In this document: in pieces, positions 1 to 8,298 of the stretch
Layout of the letters: the number at the start of each line of letters is the position of its first letter
How positions within the stretch are numbered: the first letter of the stretch is position 1
Source of the DNA: Hymenobacter mellowenesis
GTDB lineage: Bacteria > Bacteroidota > Bacteroidia > Cytophagales > Hymenobacteraceae
Direction of reading: 5' to 3'
Length of the DNA: 64,000 nt
Assembly (NCBI RefSeq): GCF_030581005.1
Contig: NZ_JAUQSX010000002.1
Coordinates: forward strand, 523,007-587,006
Position numbers and translations under genes: made by a program
Notes under the pieces: model-generated
Databases searched by the model: none
What the model saw: only the letters and a program-made list of their open reading frames with translations
Told to the model about the DNA's origin: nothing

Positions 1-266
1 ATTTCGAGCAGCGTGTAGTAGAACGCCAGCAGCTTTTCGCGGCTGCCGTAGCCTTCCCACACGGGCTCAGCGGCGGCGGTTTCGCGCGCCTGCCGCCCGA
101 AATCGGCCCAGATTTCGCGGTCGATGGCCTCGAAATTGGGGTAGTGCTGGTAGAATTCCGATTCGCTCAGGCCCAGTTGCTGGGTGAGCTTGAACACCGA
201 TTGCGGCGGGTGGCCTTCGTTGAGTACGAAGTCGAGATAGGCTTGTTTGATGCGGTCTTTTTCCAT
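1..266 (-). CDS. TetR/AcrR-like transcriptional regulator (partial, C-terminus outside window)
   Basis: The minus strand reads MEKDRIKQAYLDFVLNEG from an ATG at 264-266 and runs off the left edge after about 88 residues. The opening helices and the QQLGLSESEFYQHYPN stretch (about residues 29-44) look like the recognition part of a TetR helix-turn-helix, where the usual text is a TxxxFYxHF motif. The ligand-binding half is missing, so neither ligand nor targets can be guessed. It is transcribed in the same direction as the photolyase upstream, separated from it by a palindromic repeat. The family call is moderate because only the DNA-binding part is visible. Confidence 0.6.
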   Translation of the reverse strand, partial: MEKDRIKQAYLDFVLNEGHPPQSVFKLTQQLGLSESEFYQHYPNFEAIDREIWADFGRQARETAAAEPVWEGYGSREKLLAFYYTLLE

Positions 267-304
267 GCCGGTATAACCGGTTCATGGGCCGTACGGTTCG
301 GATT

Positions 305-376
305 GTAGCGTGGACTCTGCGAGTCCGCGCTGGAGCGGATGTTCTGTGATGCGCGGACTCGCAGAGTCCACGCTAC
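305..376. repeat. Palindromic repeat, GTAGCG family, copy 1
   Basis: Two perfect 25-nt inverted arms (305-329 and 352-376) begin with GTAGCGTGGACTC and end in AGTCCGCG. Each arm is itself a small hairpin (GGACTC paired with GAGTCC). The right arm runs into the 3' end of the photolyase gene and supplies its TAG stop. The same 25-nt arms occur inside hen1 (57696-57815), and a variant occurs at 6264-6348. Confidence 0.9.
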
Positions 377-1698
377 GACGCCGCAAGCCGCGCCGCCCGA
401 ATGGCTTCCACGGCCCGCTCGCGCGCAAACTTGTGTTCCACTATTGGCCTTGGATATTTCGCAGTGCCCACTTCCGGCACCCATTTTTTGATGTACTTCA
501 TCTCGGGGTCGACTTGCGCCTGCTGGCTCTCGGGGCTGTACACCCGGAACCAGGGGGCCGAAATGGCGCCGGTGCCGGCCATCCACTGCCAGTTGCCTAC
601 GTTGTTGGCCATGTCGTAGTCGAGGAGCTTGTCGGCGAAATACCGCTCGCCCCAGCGCCAATCGATGAACAGATGCTTGACCAGAAAGCCGGCCACGGTC
701 ATGCGCACGCGGTTGGGCAGGTAGCCGGTTTCGTTGAGCTGGCGCATGCCGGCATCCACCAGCGGGTAGCCGGTGCGGCCCTCGCACCAGGCCCGGAATT
801 CGTCCTCGTTGTTGCGGTAGGAAATGCGCCGCATCTTGGGGTCGTAGCTCTCGGTGGCGGTGTTGGGGAAGTGCCAGAGGAGCATCATGAAGAAGTCGCG
901 CCAGATAATTTCGGCCAGCAGCTTCGGGTTCAACTCTTTGGCCTGCTTCATCACCTCGCGCACGCTCAACGTGCCAAAACGCAGGTTCAGCGACTCGCGG
1001 GTGCTGCCGTGCTCGTTAGCGGGCGTGTCGCGGGTTTTGTGGTAGTTGCGCACCACGCTTTCGGCGGGCAGCTTCACGGGCGGGAAATACTGCTCGCGGC
1101 GCTCGAAACCCATGCTTTGCAAGGTCGGGCGCGGCCCGGCCTTGTCCTTGGCAGCGTGGTGCAGGTGCGCTTTGGTGAATAGCTCTTTGGAATCACAAGG
1201 CTCCAGCAGCTCATCGGTCAGCTTGGCCGTGTAGGCCTTCAAGTAAGCCCCGAACACCTTGGGCACCGTGCCCGATTTGGTCATGATTTCGTCTTTGGCA
1301 AAAATCACCTGATCCTTATAGGTATGGAACTCGACGCCGTGCTTCTTCAGCATCTTCGCCACGGCCGTGTCGCGTTCGGTAGCATAGGGCTCGTAGTCCT
1401 CATTGGTGTGCACGGCGGCCACGCCGAAATCCTTCACCAGCTGCTCCAGCACCGCCAGCGGCCGGCCGTAGCGGGCCACGAAAGTGCCACCGGCCGCTTC
1501 GGTTGCGTGAGCCAGCTTTTCCACTTCATCGTGGATGAAGGTGAGCCGGGCATCGGCTTTATCGGGCAAGTGGTCCAGAATTTCCTTGTCGTAAATGAAC
1601 AGCGGCAGCACCGGCACGCCGCTGGCCAGCGCCGCCGCCAGCCCCGCGTTGTCGTGAATGCGCAAGTCGCGCCGATGCCAGAAGATGCAGATTTTCAT
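373..1698 (-). CDS. phr: Cryptochrome/photolyase family protein (probable CPD photolyase)
   Basis: A 441-residue protein, the usual length for class I DNA photolyases, which use light to split cyclobutane pyrimidine dimers. It opens with MKICIFWHRRDLRIHDN, the start of the Rossmann-like antenna domain. The C-terminal FAD-binding helical domain carries IIWRDFFMMLLWHFP (about residue 265), GYPLVDAGMRQL and NNVGNWQWMAGTG (about residue 365), the FAD and electron-transfer tryptophan region. Antenna chromophore and lesion specificity (CPD versus cryptochrome) cannot be settled here. The stop codon TAG at 373-375 lies inside a palindromic repeat, so the original C-terminus may have been slightly different. 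A second inverted repeat lies directly upstream of the start. Confidence 0.93.
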   Translation of the reverse strand: MKICIFWHRRDLRIHDNAGLAAALASGVPVLPLFIYDKEILDHLPDKADARLTFIHDEVEKLAHATEAAGGTFVARYGRPLAVLEQLVKDFGVAAVHTNEDYEPYATERDTAVAKMLKKHGVEFHTYKDQVIFAKDEIMTKSGTVPKVFGAYLKAYTAKLTDELLEPCDSKELFTKAHLHHAAKDKAGPRPTLQSMGFERREQYFPPVKLPAESVVRNYHKTRDTPANEHGSTRESLNLRFGTLSVREVMKQAKELNPKLLAEIIWRDFFMMLLWHFPNTATESYDPKMRRISYRNNEDEFRAWCEGRTGYPLVDAGMRQLNETGYLPNRVRMTVAGFLVKHLFIDWRWGERYFADKLLDYDMANNVGNWQWMAGTGAISAPWFRVYSPESQQAQVDPEMKYIKKWVPEVGTAKYPRPIVEHKFARERAVEAIRAARLAAS

Positions 1699-1704
1699 GC
1701 TTGG

Positions 1705-1790
1705 TTAGTTGTCAGTTGCTGGTTGTCAGTTGTTAGGTCGAATGGCTGTCAACTGCGCTTAACAACTCACAACCAGCAACTGACAACTAA
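1705..1790. repeat. Intergenic inverted repeat (GTTGTCAGTTG-type)
   Basis: Arms of about 31 nt at 1705-1735 and 1760-1790 pair with two mismatches. They are built from TTAGTTGTCAGTTG and GGTTGT units. The repeat fills the gap between the photolyase start and the end of the SDR gene, both on the minus strand. Confidence 0.8.
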
Positions 1791-1796
1791 AAGGCT

Positions 1797-2513
1797 TTAC
1801 TTCAATTTCCCCATGCCGCCGTCTACGGCCAGCACCTGGCCCGTCACGAAGGCGCTGTGGTCGGAGAGCAGGAAGGAGGCCGTGTAGGCCAAATCCTCGG
1901 GCTGGCCGATGCGCTGCAAGGGGTGGCGCTTGCCGCCGGCCTCCACCTTTTCGGGCGAGTTGAGCAGGGCGGCGGCCAGCGGCGTGTTGGTGAGTGAGGG
2001 CGCGATGCAGTTCACGCGCACCCCGCTGGCGGCGTATTCGGCGGCCAGGGCGCGGGTGAGGCCCTCCACGGCCGCCTTTGCAGTGGCAATGCTGGTGTGG
2101 AAGCTCATGCCCGTATCGGCCGCCACGGTGCTGAACAGCACGATGGATGCCGTGCCTTCGGCCTTTTTCAGCCGCTTGATAGTGGCCTGGATGACGCGCA
2201 CCGCGCCCAGCACATTTATGTCGAAATCGGTCTGGAAATCCTCCGTGGGAATGCGCTCAAACGGGCGCAGCTTGATGCTGCCGGGGAAGTAGGCCACCCC
2301 GTGCAGTACGTCGGGCAGCGCATCGAAGGTCGTGCCCACGGCCTGGGTGGCGTCGTAGGCGATGTGCGTGGTGCCCAGCGCCGCCAGCTCCGGCGAAAGG
2401 TGGCGTGAGGCGGTGAATAGGCTGACCTTGAGCGTGCTAAGTAGCTTCGCCGTGGCCAGGCCAATGCCCGAGGAGGCGCCGATGAGTAGAATGTTTTTGT
2501 CGGTAAAATCCAT
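1797..2513 (-). CDS. SDR family oxidoreductase
   Basis: 238 residues from MDFTDKNILLIGASSGIGL, chosen because the nucleotide-binding strand starts right after this methionine; the frame is open further upstream but that part has no SDR character. The cofactor motif is GASSGIG (TGxxxGxG type, residues about 11-17). The catalytic region reads FSTVAADTGMSFHTSIATAKAAVEG, so the usual YxxxK tyrosine is not obvious (SIATAK in its place) and the chemistry is uncertain. The C-terminus has the typical FVTGQVLAVDGG. Substrate unknown. It lies between the photolyase and pyruvate carboxylase with repeats on both sides. Confidence 0.85.
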   Translation of the reverse strand: MDFTDKNILLIGASSGIGLATAKLLSTLKVSLFTASRHLSPELAALGTTHIAYDATQAVGTTFDALPDVLHGVAYFPGSIKLRPFERIPTEDFQTDFDINVLGAVRVIQATIKRLKKAEGTASIVLFSTVAADTGMSFHTSIATAKAAVEGLTRALAAEYAASGVRVNCIAPSLTNTPLAAALLNSPEKVEAGGKRHPLQRIGQPEDLAYTASFLLSDHSAFVTGQVLAVDGGMGKLK

Positions 2514-2608
2514 GCGGGAGTTGGGCAAGAAGCGCCGTTGAGTGTCTTTGCACAACGCCCAGCGCTGCCGAAGGTTTAGGTCCCTTCACAGCAGGGTTTT
2601 GGCCGCTG

Positions 2609-2690
2609 TAGCGACGCGGCACTTCGCGTCTCCGGTGGTGCACTCTCCTCCCATCGGGGCAACGCCGAGACGCGAAGTGTCGCGTCTCTA
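2609..2690. repeat. Intergenic imperfect palindrome (GCGACGCG family)
   Basis: Arms at about 2609-2634 and 2663-2690 share CACTTCGCGTCTC and its complement, with a few mismatches. It lies in the divergent gap between the SDR gene and pyc and could separate their promoters. Confidence 0.7.
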
Positions 2691-2806
2691 TACCATTAAA
2701 GCTGGGTTTTTAAGAATATAGCATAATCAGGATGCCTGAAAAATAGGCTCGCAGCAGCCTTTCGCCTACTTTCGCCGTACTCCCGCCTATCATCCCACCA
2801 GCCTCT

Positions 2807-5800
2807 ATGAACATAACTAAACTCCTGGTCGCCAACCGCGGCGAAATTGCGATTCGCGTCATGCGCGCCGCCAACGAGCTCAACATCCCCACGGTGGCCC
2901 TCTACACCTACGAGGACCGGTACTCGCAGCACCGCTACAAGGCCGACGAGGCCTACCAAATTGGCCGCGACGACGAGCCGCTGAAGCCTTATCTGGACAT
3001 CGAAGGCGTCATCCGAATTGCCAAGGAAAACGGGGCCAATGCCATCCATCCCGGCTACGGTTTCCTTTCCGAAAACGCCACGCTCTCGCGTCGCTGCGCC
3101 GAGGAAGGCATCATTTTCGTGGGCCCGCGCCCCGAGGTTATGGAAGCCCTCGGCGACAAGGTGCGCGCCAAGGAAGTGGCCCTGCAATGCCAGGTGCCTC
3201 AGATTGAGAGCAGCGAGGCCGATTTGGTTGATTTTGAAACGGCCAAAACAGAGGCCCAGCGCATCGGCTACCCCGTGATGCTGAAGGCGGCCAGCGGCGG
3301 CGGCGGGCGCGGCATGCGCATCATCCGCGACGATGAGCAGCTGGAAAAAGGCTTCTTCGAGGCCCGCAACGAGGCCTTGAACGCCTTCGGCGACGACACC
3401 GTGTTTCTGGAGAAGTTTGTGGAGCGGCCCAAGCACATCGAGGTGCAGCTGGTGGGCGACCACCACGGCAACCTCGTGCACCTATATGAGCGCGACTGCT
3501 CGGTGCAGCGCCGCTTCCAGAAAGTGGTGGAAGTGGCCCCCGCCCTGAACCTGCCCGACCACCAGCGCCACCTCCTGTATGAGTACGCCCTGCGCATCGG
3601 GCGGGCCGTGGGCTACGACAACGTGGGCACCGTGGAATTCCTGGTGAACCCCGAGCAAGACCGGATTTACTTCATCGAAGTGAACCCCCGCATCCAAGTG
3701 GAGCACACCGTGACGGAGATGATTACGGGCATCGACCTGATTAAAACCCAGCTCTACATCGCGGCCGGCCACAAACTCAGCGACCCCGAAATCGGCCTTG
3801 GGCCCGACGTGGTGCCGCTACGGGCGGGCTTCGCCGTGCAGTGCCGCGTGACGACGGAGAACCCCGAAAACGACTTCAAGCCCGACTACGGCACCATCGT
3901 GGCTTACCGCACGGCCGGCGGCTTCGGCATCCGGCTCGACGAGGGCTCGGTGTACCAGGGCGCGATTATTTCGCCGTTTTTCGACTCGATGCTGGTCAAG
4001 ATTTCGGCCCACGCGCCCACGCTGCACGGCGCGGCCCAAAAAATGCTGCGCGCGCTGGACGAATTCCGGGTACGCGGGGTGCGCACCAATATTCCGTTCC
4101 TGAAGAATATCGTTGGCAACGAGGAATTCCAGACTGGGCACGCCACCGTCGACTTCATCAAGGACCATCCCGAGCTGTTCAAGTTCGAAAGCCGGCAGGA
4201 CCGCGCCACGCGCCTCTTGGGCTTCATCGGCGAGACGGTGGTGAACGGCAACCCCGACGTGCGCCACCTGCTCGACCCGCGCGCCAACCCGCGCCGCCCA
4301 CACCTGCCGCACTTCGACCACACCGAACCCGCGCCCGGCACCAAGCAAAAGCTGGACGAACTGGGACCCGAGAAATTCGCCGAGTGGCTGCGCAACGAGC
4401 CGCTCATTCACTACACCGACACTACCCTGCGCGACGCCCACCAAAGCCTGCTGGCCACCCGCATGCGCACCTGGGACATGCTGAAAGTGGCCCGTGCCTA
4501 TGCCCAGCAGCACCCCCAGACGTTTTCGCTCGAAGTCTGGGGCGGCGCGACGTTCGACGTGGCCCTACGCTTCCTGCACGAAGACCCCTGGGAGCGCCTC
4601 GCCAAGCTGCGCGAGGCCATCCCGAACATCCTCCTGCAAATGCTCATTCGCGGCGCCAACGGCGTGGGCTATAAGGCCTATCCGGACAACCTGACGGAGC
4701 GGTTTGTGATGCAGGCGGCCGAAACCGGCGTGGACGTTTTCCGAATTTTCGACTCGCTGAACTGGATGAAGGGCCTGGAATCCTGCATCGGCTTCGTGCG
4801 CAACAAAACCGACCGGCTGGCCGAAGCCAGCATCTGCTACACCGGGGACATCATGGACCCGAACCGCACCAAATACACGCTCGACTATTACCTCAAGCTG
4901 GCCAAGCAGCTCGAAGATGCCGGCGCGCACATCCTCTGCATCAAGGACATGGCCGGCCTGCTGAAACCCTACGCCGCTACGGAATTGATTCAGGGCCTGC
5001 GCGACACGGTGAAAATTCCCATCCACCTGCATACCCACGATACGTCCTCGCTGCAGCCCGCCACCTACGCCAAGGCCGTGGAGGCCGGCGTCAACGTTAT
5101 CGACGTGGCCATTGGCTCGCTCTCGGGCCTCACCTCGCAGCCCAACTTCAATTCGGTGGTCGAGATGTTCCGGGGCACGCCGCGCCACCGCGAGTTCGAC
5201 CAGCACTCGCTCAACGAGTTCAGCAACTACTGGGAGACCGTGCGCGAGATGTACTACCCGTTCGAGTCGGGCCTGAAAGCGGGCACGTCGGAGGTGTTTC
5301 AGCACGAGATTCCGGGCGGACAGTATTCCAACCTGCGCCCGCAGGCGGCTTCGCTGGGCTTGCTCGACAAGTTCGAGGAAGTGAAGCAGCGATTTGCCGA
5401 TGTGAACATGATGTTCGGCGACATCGTGAAGGTGACGCCCAGCTCGAAAGTGGTGGGCGACATGGCCCTTTTCATGGTGAGTAACAACCTCACGCCGCAG
5501 GATGTGATGGATAAAGGCGAAGGCCTGAACTTCCCCGAATCGGTGCGCGAGCTGTTTCGCGGCGACATCGGCCAGCCTGAAGGCGGCTGGCCCGCCGAAC
5601 TGCAGAAGCTCATTCTCAAGAACGAAACGCCCTTCACCGACCAGCCCAACGAGCACCTCGCGCCCATTGATTTCGATAAGGAATGGCCCGCGTTTCAGGA
5701 GAAATTCGCTGGTGCGAAGTTCACCGATATGCTGTCGTCGCTGCTCTATCCGAAGGTGTTTGAGGAATATTGGGGTTTCCGCCAGAAGTTCGGCAACGTG

Positions 5801-6247
5801 AGCAAGGTGCCCACGTCCACCTTTTTCTACGGTCTGAAATCGGGCGAGGAAACCATCATCGAAATTGCCCGGGGCAAGTCCGTCATCGTGCGCCTGGAGT
5901 CGGTGGGCGACATCAACGAAGAGGGCTGCCGCACCATCTTCTTCACCCTGAATGGCCAAACCCGTAACCTGCAGGTGCGCGACCAATCGGTGGCCGTCAC
6001 CAAGGTCAGCAACGCCAAGGTTGACAAGAACAACCCGCGCCAGGTGGGCGCCCCGCTGCAGGGCATGCTGAGCAAAGTGCTGGTGAAGCCCGGCCAGGCC
6101 GCGCCCAAAAACACCCCGCTCTTCGTCATCGAAGCCATGAAGATGGAAACCACCATCACCGCCCCGCAGGACCTAACCGTGGCCGACATCAACCTGCCCG
6201 AAGGCACCCGCGTGAGCGCCGACGACTTAGTATTGACCCTGAGCTAA
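2807..6247 (+). CDS. pyc: Pyruvate carboxylase
   Basis: 1146 residues, the full length of a single-chain pyruvate carboxylase, which makes oxaloacetate from pyruvate, bicarbonate and ATP using biotin. The biotin carboxylase domain (about 1-470) starts KLLVANRGEIAIRVMRA and has the ATP-binding loop KAASGGGGRGMR and FIEVNPRIQVEHTVTE. The carboxyltransferase domain (about 530-1060) starts HYTDTTLRDAHQSLLATRMR and has HLHTHDTS. The C-terminal biotin domain has FVIEAMKMETT, with the biotinyl lysine near residue 1112. The start is the ATG directly before NITKLLVANRG. TACTTTCG at 2767-2774 may be its -7 box. It replenishes the TCA cycle and stands alone as a transcription unit. Confidence 0.97.
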   Translation: MNITKLLVANRGEIAIRVMRAANELNIPTVALYTYEDRYSQHRYKADEAYQIGRDDEPLKPYLDIEGVIRIAKENGANAIHPGYGFLSENATLSRRCAEEGIIFVGPRPEVMEALGDKVRAKEVALQCQVPQIESSEADLVDFETAKTEAQRIGYPVMLKAASGGGGRGMRIIRDDEQLEKGFFEARNEALNAFGDDTVFLEKFVERPKHIEVQLVGDHHGNLVHLYERDCSVQRRFQKVVEVAPALNLPDHQRHLLYEYALRIGRAVGYDNVGTVEFLVNPEQDRIYFIEVNPRIQVEHTVTEMITGIDLIKTQLYIAAGHKLSDPEIGLGPDVVPLRAGFAVQCRVTTENPENDFKPDYGTIVAYRTAGGFGIRLDEGSVYQGAIISPFFDSMLVKISAHAPTLHGAAQKMLRALDEFRVRGVRTNIPFLKNIVGNEEFQTGHATVDFIKDHPELFKFESRQDRATRLLGFIGETVVNGNPDVRHLLDPRANPRRPHLPHFDHTEPAPGTKQKLDELGPEKFAEWLRNEPLIHYTDTTLRDAHQSLLATRMRTWDMLKVARAYAQQHPQTFSLEVWGGATFDVALRFLHEDPWERLAKLREAIPNILLQMLIRGANGVGYKAYPDNLTERFVMQAAETGVDVFRIFDSLNWMKGLESCIGFVRNKTDRLAEASICYTGDIMDPNRTKYTLDYYLKLAKQLEDAGAHILCIKDMAGLLKPYAATELIQGLRDTVKIPIHLHTHDTSSLQPATYAKAVEAGVNVIDVAIGSLSGLTSQPNFNSVVEMFRGTPRHREFDQHSLNEFSNYWETVREMYYPFESGLKAGTSEVFQHEIPGGQYSNLRPQAASLGLLDKFEEVKQRFADVNMMFGDIVKVTPSSKVVGDMALFMVSNNLTPQDVMDKGEGLNFPESVRELFRGDIGQPEGGWPAELQKLILKNETPFTDQPNEHLAPIDFDKEWPAFQEKFAGAKFTDMLSSLLYPKVFEEYWGFRQKFGNVSKVPTSTFFYGLKSGEETIIEIARGKSVIVRLESVGDINEEGCRTIFFTLNGQTRNLQVRDQSVAVTKVSNAKVDKNNPRQVGAPLQGMLSKVLVKPGQAAPKNTPLFVIEAMKMETTITAPQDLTVADINLPEGTRVSADDLVLTLS

Positions 6248-6263
6248 ACCACCGTAGTGCGCT

Positions 6264-6348
6264 GTAGCGCGGACTTTGTAGTCCGCGTCCCCGTGCCGTT
6301 AGGATAATGCTAACAGCGCTGTAGCGCGGACTACAAAGTCCGCGCTAC
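6264..6348. repeat. Palindromic repeat, GTAGCG family, variant copy
   Basis: Two perfect 24-nt inverted arms (6264-6287 and 6325-6348) start GTAGCGCGGACTTTG and end AGTCCGCG. It differs from the copies at 305 and 57696 mainly in the small loop of each arm. It lies 17 bp after the pyc stop. Confidence 0.9.
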
Positions 6349-6379
6349 TTTTCGGACAACATTTCCCTTCGCATTCTAA

Positions 6380-7720
6380 ATGAAACCATTCCTTCTCCTG
6401 GCCGGCCTGCTGGCTACGCTGCCCGCCGCCGCCCAGAAAAAAGCCACCAAGCCCGCTCCAAAAGCCGCCAGCGTATCGGCCGCCACCGTGACGCGGGTAG
6501 TAACCACCCTGGCCGCTGATGATATGCAGGGCCGGGGCACGGGCCAGCCCGGCGGGCTGAAAGCCGCCCAGTTTCTGGCCGCCGAATTCAAGCGCATTGG
6601 CCTAAAGCCACTGCCCGGCCAAACCGGTTTTGAGCAAACCCTCACCGTGTACCAGGGCCTGACCAGTCCGGTGGCGGCCGTTATCAACGACCAAACCCAG
6701 TCCCCATCGCAGGCGGTGGCCATTTCCGGCCAGCCCACGCTGCGCTGGACCAGCGAAGACGCCCAGCCGCCGGCCATCGTCACCATCGGCCCCGAGCCGA
6801 CCGAGCGCGGCAAGATGTTCTCCTACATCCATCCCACGGCCAACACGCTGGTATTTGTCGATACGGCCCATACCAAAGTCTTCCGTCAGCTGATGGGGTA
6901 CGTGGCCAAAGGCACGACCAGCACCGAGCCGCCGAAACCCTTTTCGACGGTGTTTGTACTGGGTCCCAAGCCAGCGTCGCTCAGCTACCGCATCAGCGCC
7001 AGCAGCGTGCTGGAGCCGGTGGAGCTGCGCAACGTGGTAGGTATGCTGCCCGGCAAAGACGCCAAACGAGCCAAGGAAAACGTCGTCTTCTCGGGCCACT
7101 ACGACCACCTGGGCTACCTAAAGCCCTCGCCGGCCGGCGACTCCATCGCTAACGGCGCCGACGACGATGCCAGCGGCACCACCGCCGTGGTGGCCCTGGC
7201 CGAGTATTTCAAGAAGAAAAACGACAACGCCCGGCCGCTCATCTTCGTGGCCTTCGCGGCCGAGGAAGTGGGCGGTTTCGGCTCCCAGTTTTTCTCCAAG
7301 CAGCTCGACCCGCAGCAGGTGACGGCCATGTTTAATATCGAGATGATTGGCAAGGAAGCCAAGTTCGGACCCAACACTGCCTTCATCACCGGCTATGAGC
7401 GGTCCGATTTCGGCAAGCTGCTGCAAGCCAACCTGGCTGGTAGCAAATTCAAATTCGAGCCCGACCCGTACCCCGAACAAAACCTGTTCTACCGTTCCGA
7501 CAATGCCACCCTGGCCCGCCTGGGCGTGCCGGCCCACACCATCAGCACCGACCAGATTCCGACCGACGGCCTCTACCATTCGGTTGATGACGAAGTAGAA
7601 ACCCTCAACCTGACCAATATGACGGCCGTCATTCAGGCCATCGCGCAGAGTGCCAGCGGCATTGTGGCGGGCAAGCAAACGCCCACCCGCATTCCGCCCC
7701 TCACCGACGACAAGCGCTAA
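6380..7720 (+). CDS. Secreted M28 family metallopeptidase
   Basis: 446 residues with an N-terminal signal peptide (MKPFLLLAGLLATLPAAAQ). The M28 catalytic domain carries the two-zinc site: SGHYDHLG (His, about residue 237), NGADDDASG (bridging Asp), FAAEEVGGFGS (general base and ligand Glu), FNIEMIGK and LYHSVDDE (last His, about residue 396). This family trims peptides as aminopeptidases in the periplasm or outside the cell. Between the signal peptide and the catalytic part is a segment that probably forms the inserted PA-like domain. It overlaps the convergent META-domain gene by four bases (CTAA). Confidence 0.92.
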   Translation: MKPFLLLAGLLATLPAAAQKKATKPAPKAASVSAATVTRVVTTLAADDMQGRGTGQPGGLKAAQFLAAEFKRIGLKPLPGQTGFEQTLTVYQGLTSPVAAVINDQTQSPSQAVAISGQPTLRWTSEDAQPPAIVTIGPEPTERGKMFSYIHPTANTLVFVDTAHTKVFRQLMGYVAKGTTSTEPPKPFSTVFVLGPKPASLSYRISASSVLEPVELRNVVGMLPGKDAKRAKENVVFSGHYDHLGYLKPSPAGDSIANGADDDASGTTAVVALAEYFKKKNDNARPLIFVAFAAEEVGGFGSQFFSKQLDPQQVTAMFNIEMIGKEAKFGPNTAFITGYERSDFGKLLQANLAGSKFKFEPDPYPEQNLFYRSDNATLARLGVPAHTISTDQIPTDGLYHSVDDEVETLNLTNMTAVIQAIAQSASGIVAGKQTPTRIPPLTDDKR

Positions 7721-8172
7721 TGTAAATACACCGCTTCCAGCCGGGCCACGGCCGTGTTGGTGGCGTCAAGAATCCGCAGTGTGTCGCCGCTGATGCGATA
7801 GGCGCGGGCCTGTGCCAGCGCTCCGGTAAACGCATTTTCCGTGGCAATGGCCGGGCAACTCATGCGCGTACTCATCAGCGGGGTGAAGGTTAGTTCGCCG
7901 GGCTTCTCGCTGAAATAGCTGCCCCGAAAGCGGTTGCAGCTGCCGTTGCCCTCGGCCGTGCCGTCGGCGCGGAGGGTGAGGTAGGCTTCGCGGGTATCGG
8001 CGGGCACCGTCACGGGCTGGCCGGCTAATTGGCGGAGCACCCAGTGCGTTTCACGCAGCTGCGCATCAGGCGCGGTGCGGGCGGACGGGGGCGGGGTGGA
8101 AGTCGTTTCCTGTGCGGGGCGGGTGTTACAAGCAGTCGCCAGCAGCGTCAGCAATAGGAGGGGGAGGCGCAT
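7717..8172 (-). CDS. META domain-containing putative lipoprotein
   Basis: 151 residues starting MRLPLLLLTLLATACNT, a short hydrophobic signal ending at a cysteine that could be lipidated. After a Pro/Thr-rich linker the rest (about residues 40-150) is a META/HslJ-like domain: HWVLRQLAGQPV, ADGTAEGNGSCNRFRGSY and MSTRMSCPAIATENAF, with the conserved CNxFxG and MACP-like blocks. HslJ-type proteins are linked to stress tolerance in the envelope; the exact role is unknown. The ATG at 8170-8172 is preferred over the upstream TTG because it begins the signal peptide. Confidence 0.85.
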   Translation of the reverse strand: MRLPLLLLTLLATACNTRPAQETTSTPPPSARTAPDAQLRETHWVLRQLAGQPVTVPADTREAYLTLRADGTAEGNGSCNRFRGSYFSEKPGELTFTPLMSTRMSCPAIATENAFTGALAQARAYRISGDTLRILDATNTAVARLEAVYLH

Positions 8173-8237
8173 AATCAAGGAATGAAAAGCTTCAGCAAAT
8201 TCAGGGTATTGCCCTGCTCAAATCAGCCTTTAACGCA

Positions 8238-8265
8238 AAAAGCCAGCGTTGCGACGCAGGCTTTT
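8238..8265 (-). terminator. Rho-independent terminator
   Basis: AAAAGCC (8238-8244) pairs with GGCTTTT (8259-8265), with an inner GCGT/ACGC stem and a TGCG loop. It lies just past the end of the barrel gene at 8299 and is symmetric enough to work in both directions. Confidence 0.75.
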
Positions 8266-8298
8266 GGTATTGCAGATGCAGTAAGGACCCCGTCGGGG

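Noticed and set aside
305..376. Reading the palindrome as a CRISPR repeat or array
   Set aside because: It is a single inverted pair with no regularly spaced direct repeats or cas genes in the window.
310..1182. 290-codon plus-strand frame starting DSASPRWSGCS
   Set aside because: It only reads the palindrome and then the antisense of the photolyase.
4565..5986. 473-codon open frame antisense to pyc
   Set aside because: GC-rich codon bias leaves long antisense frames; its translation is low-complexity (His/Val/Leu) with no motif, and pyc is certain on the other strand.
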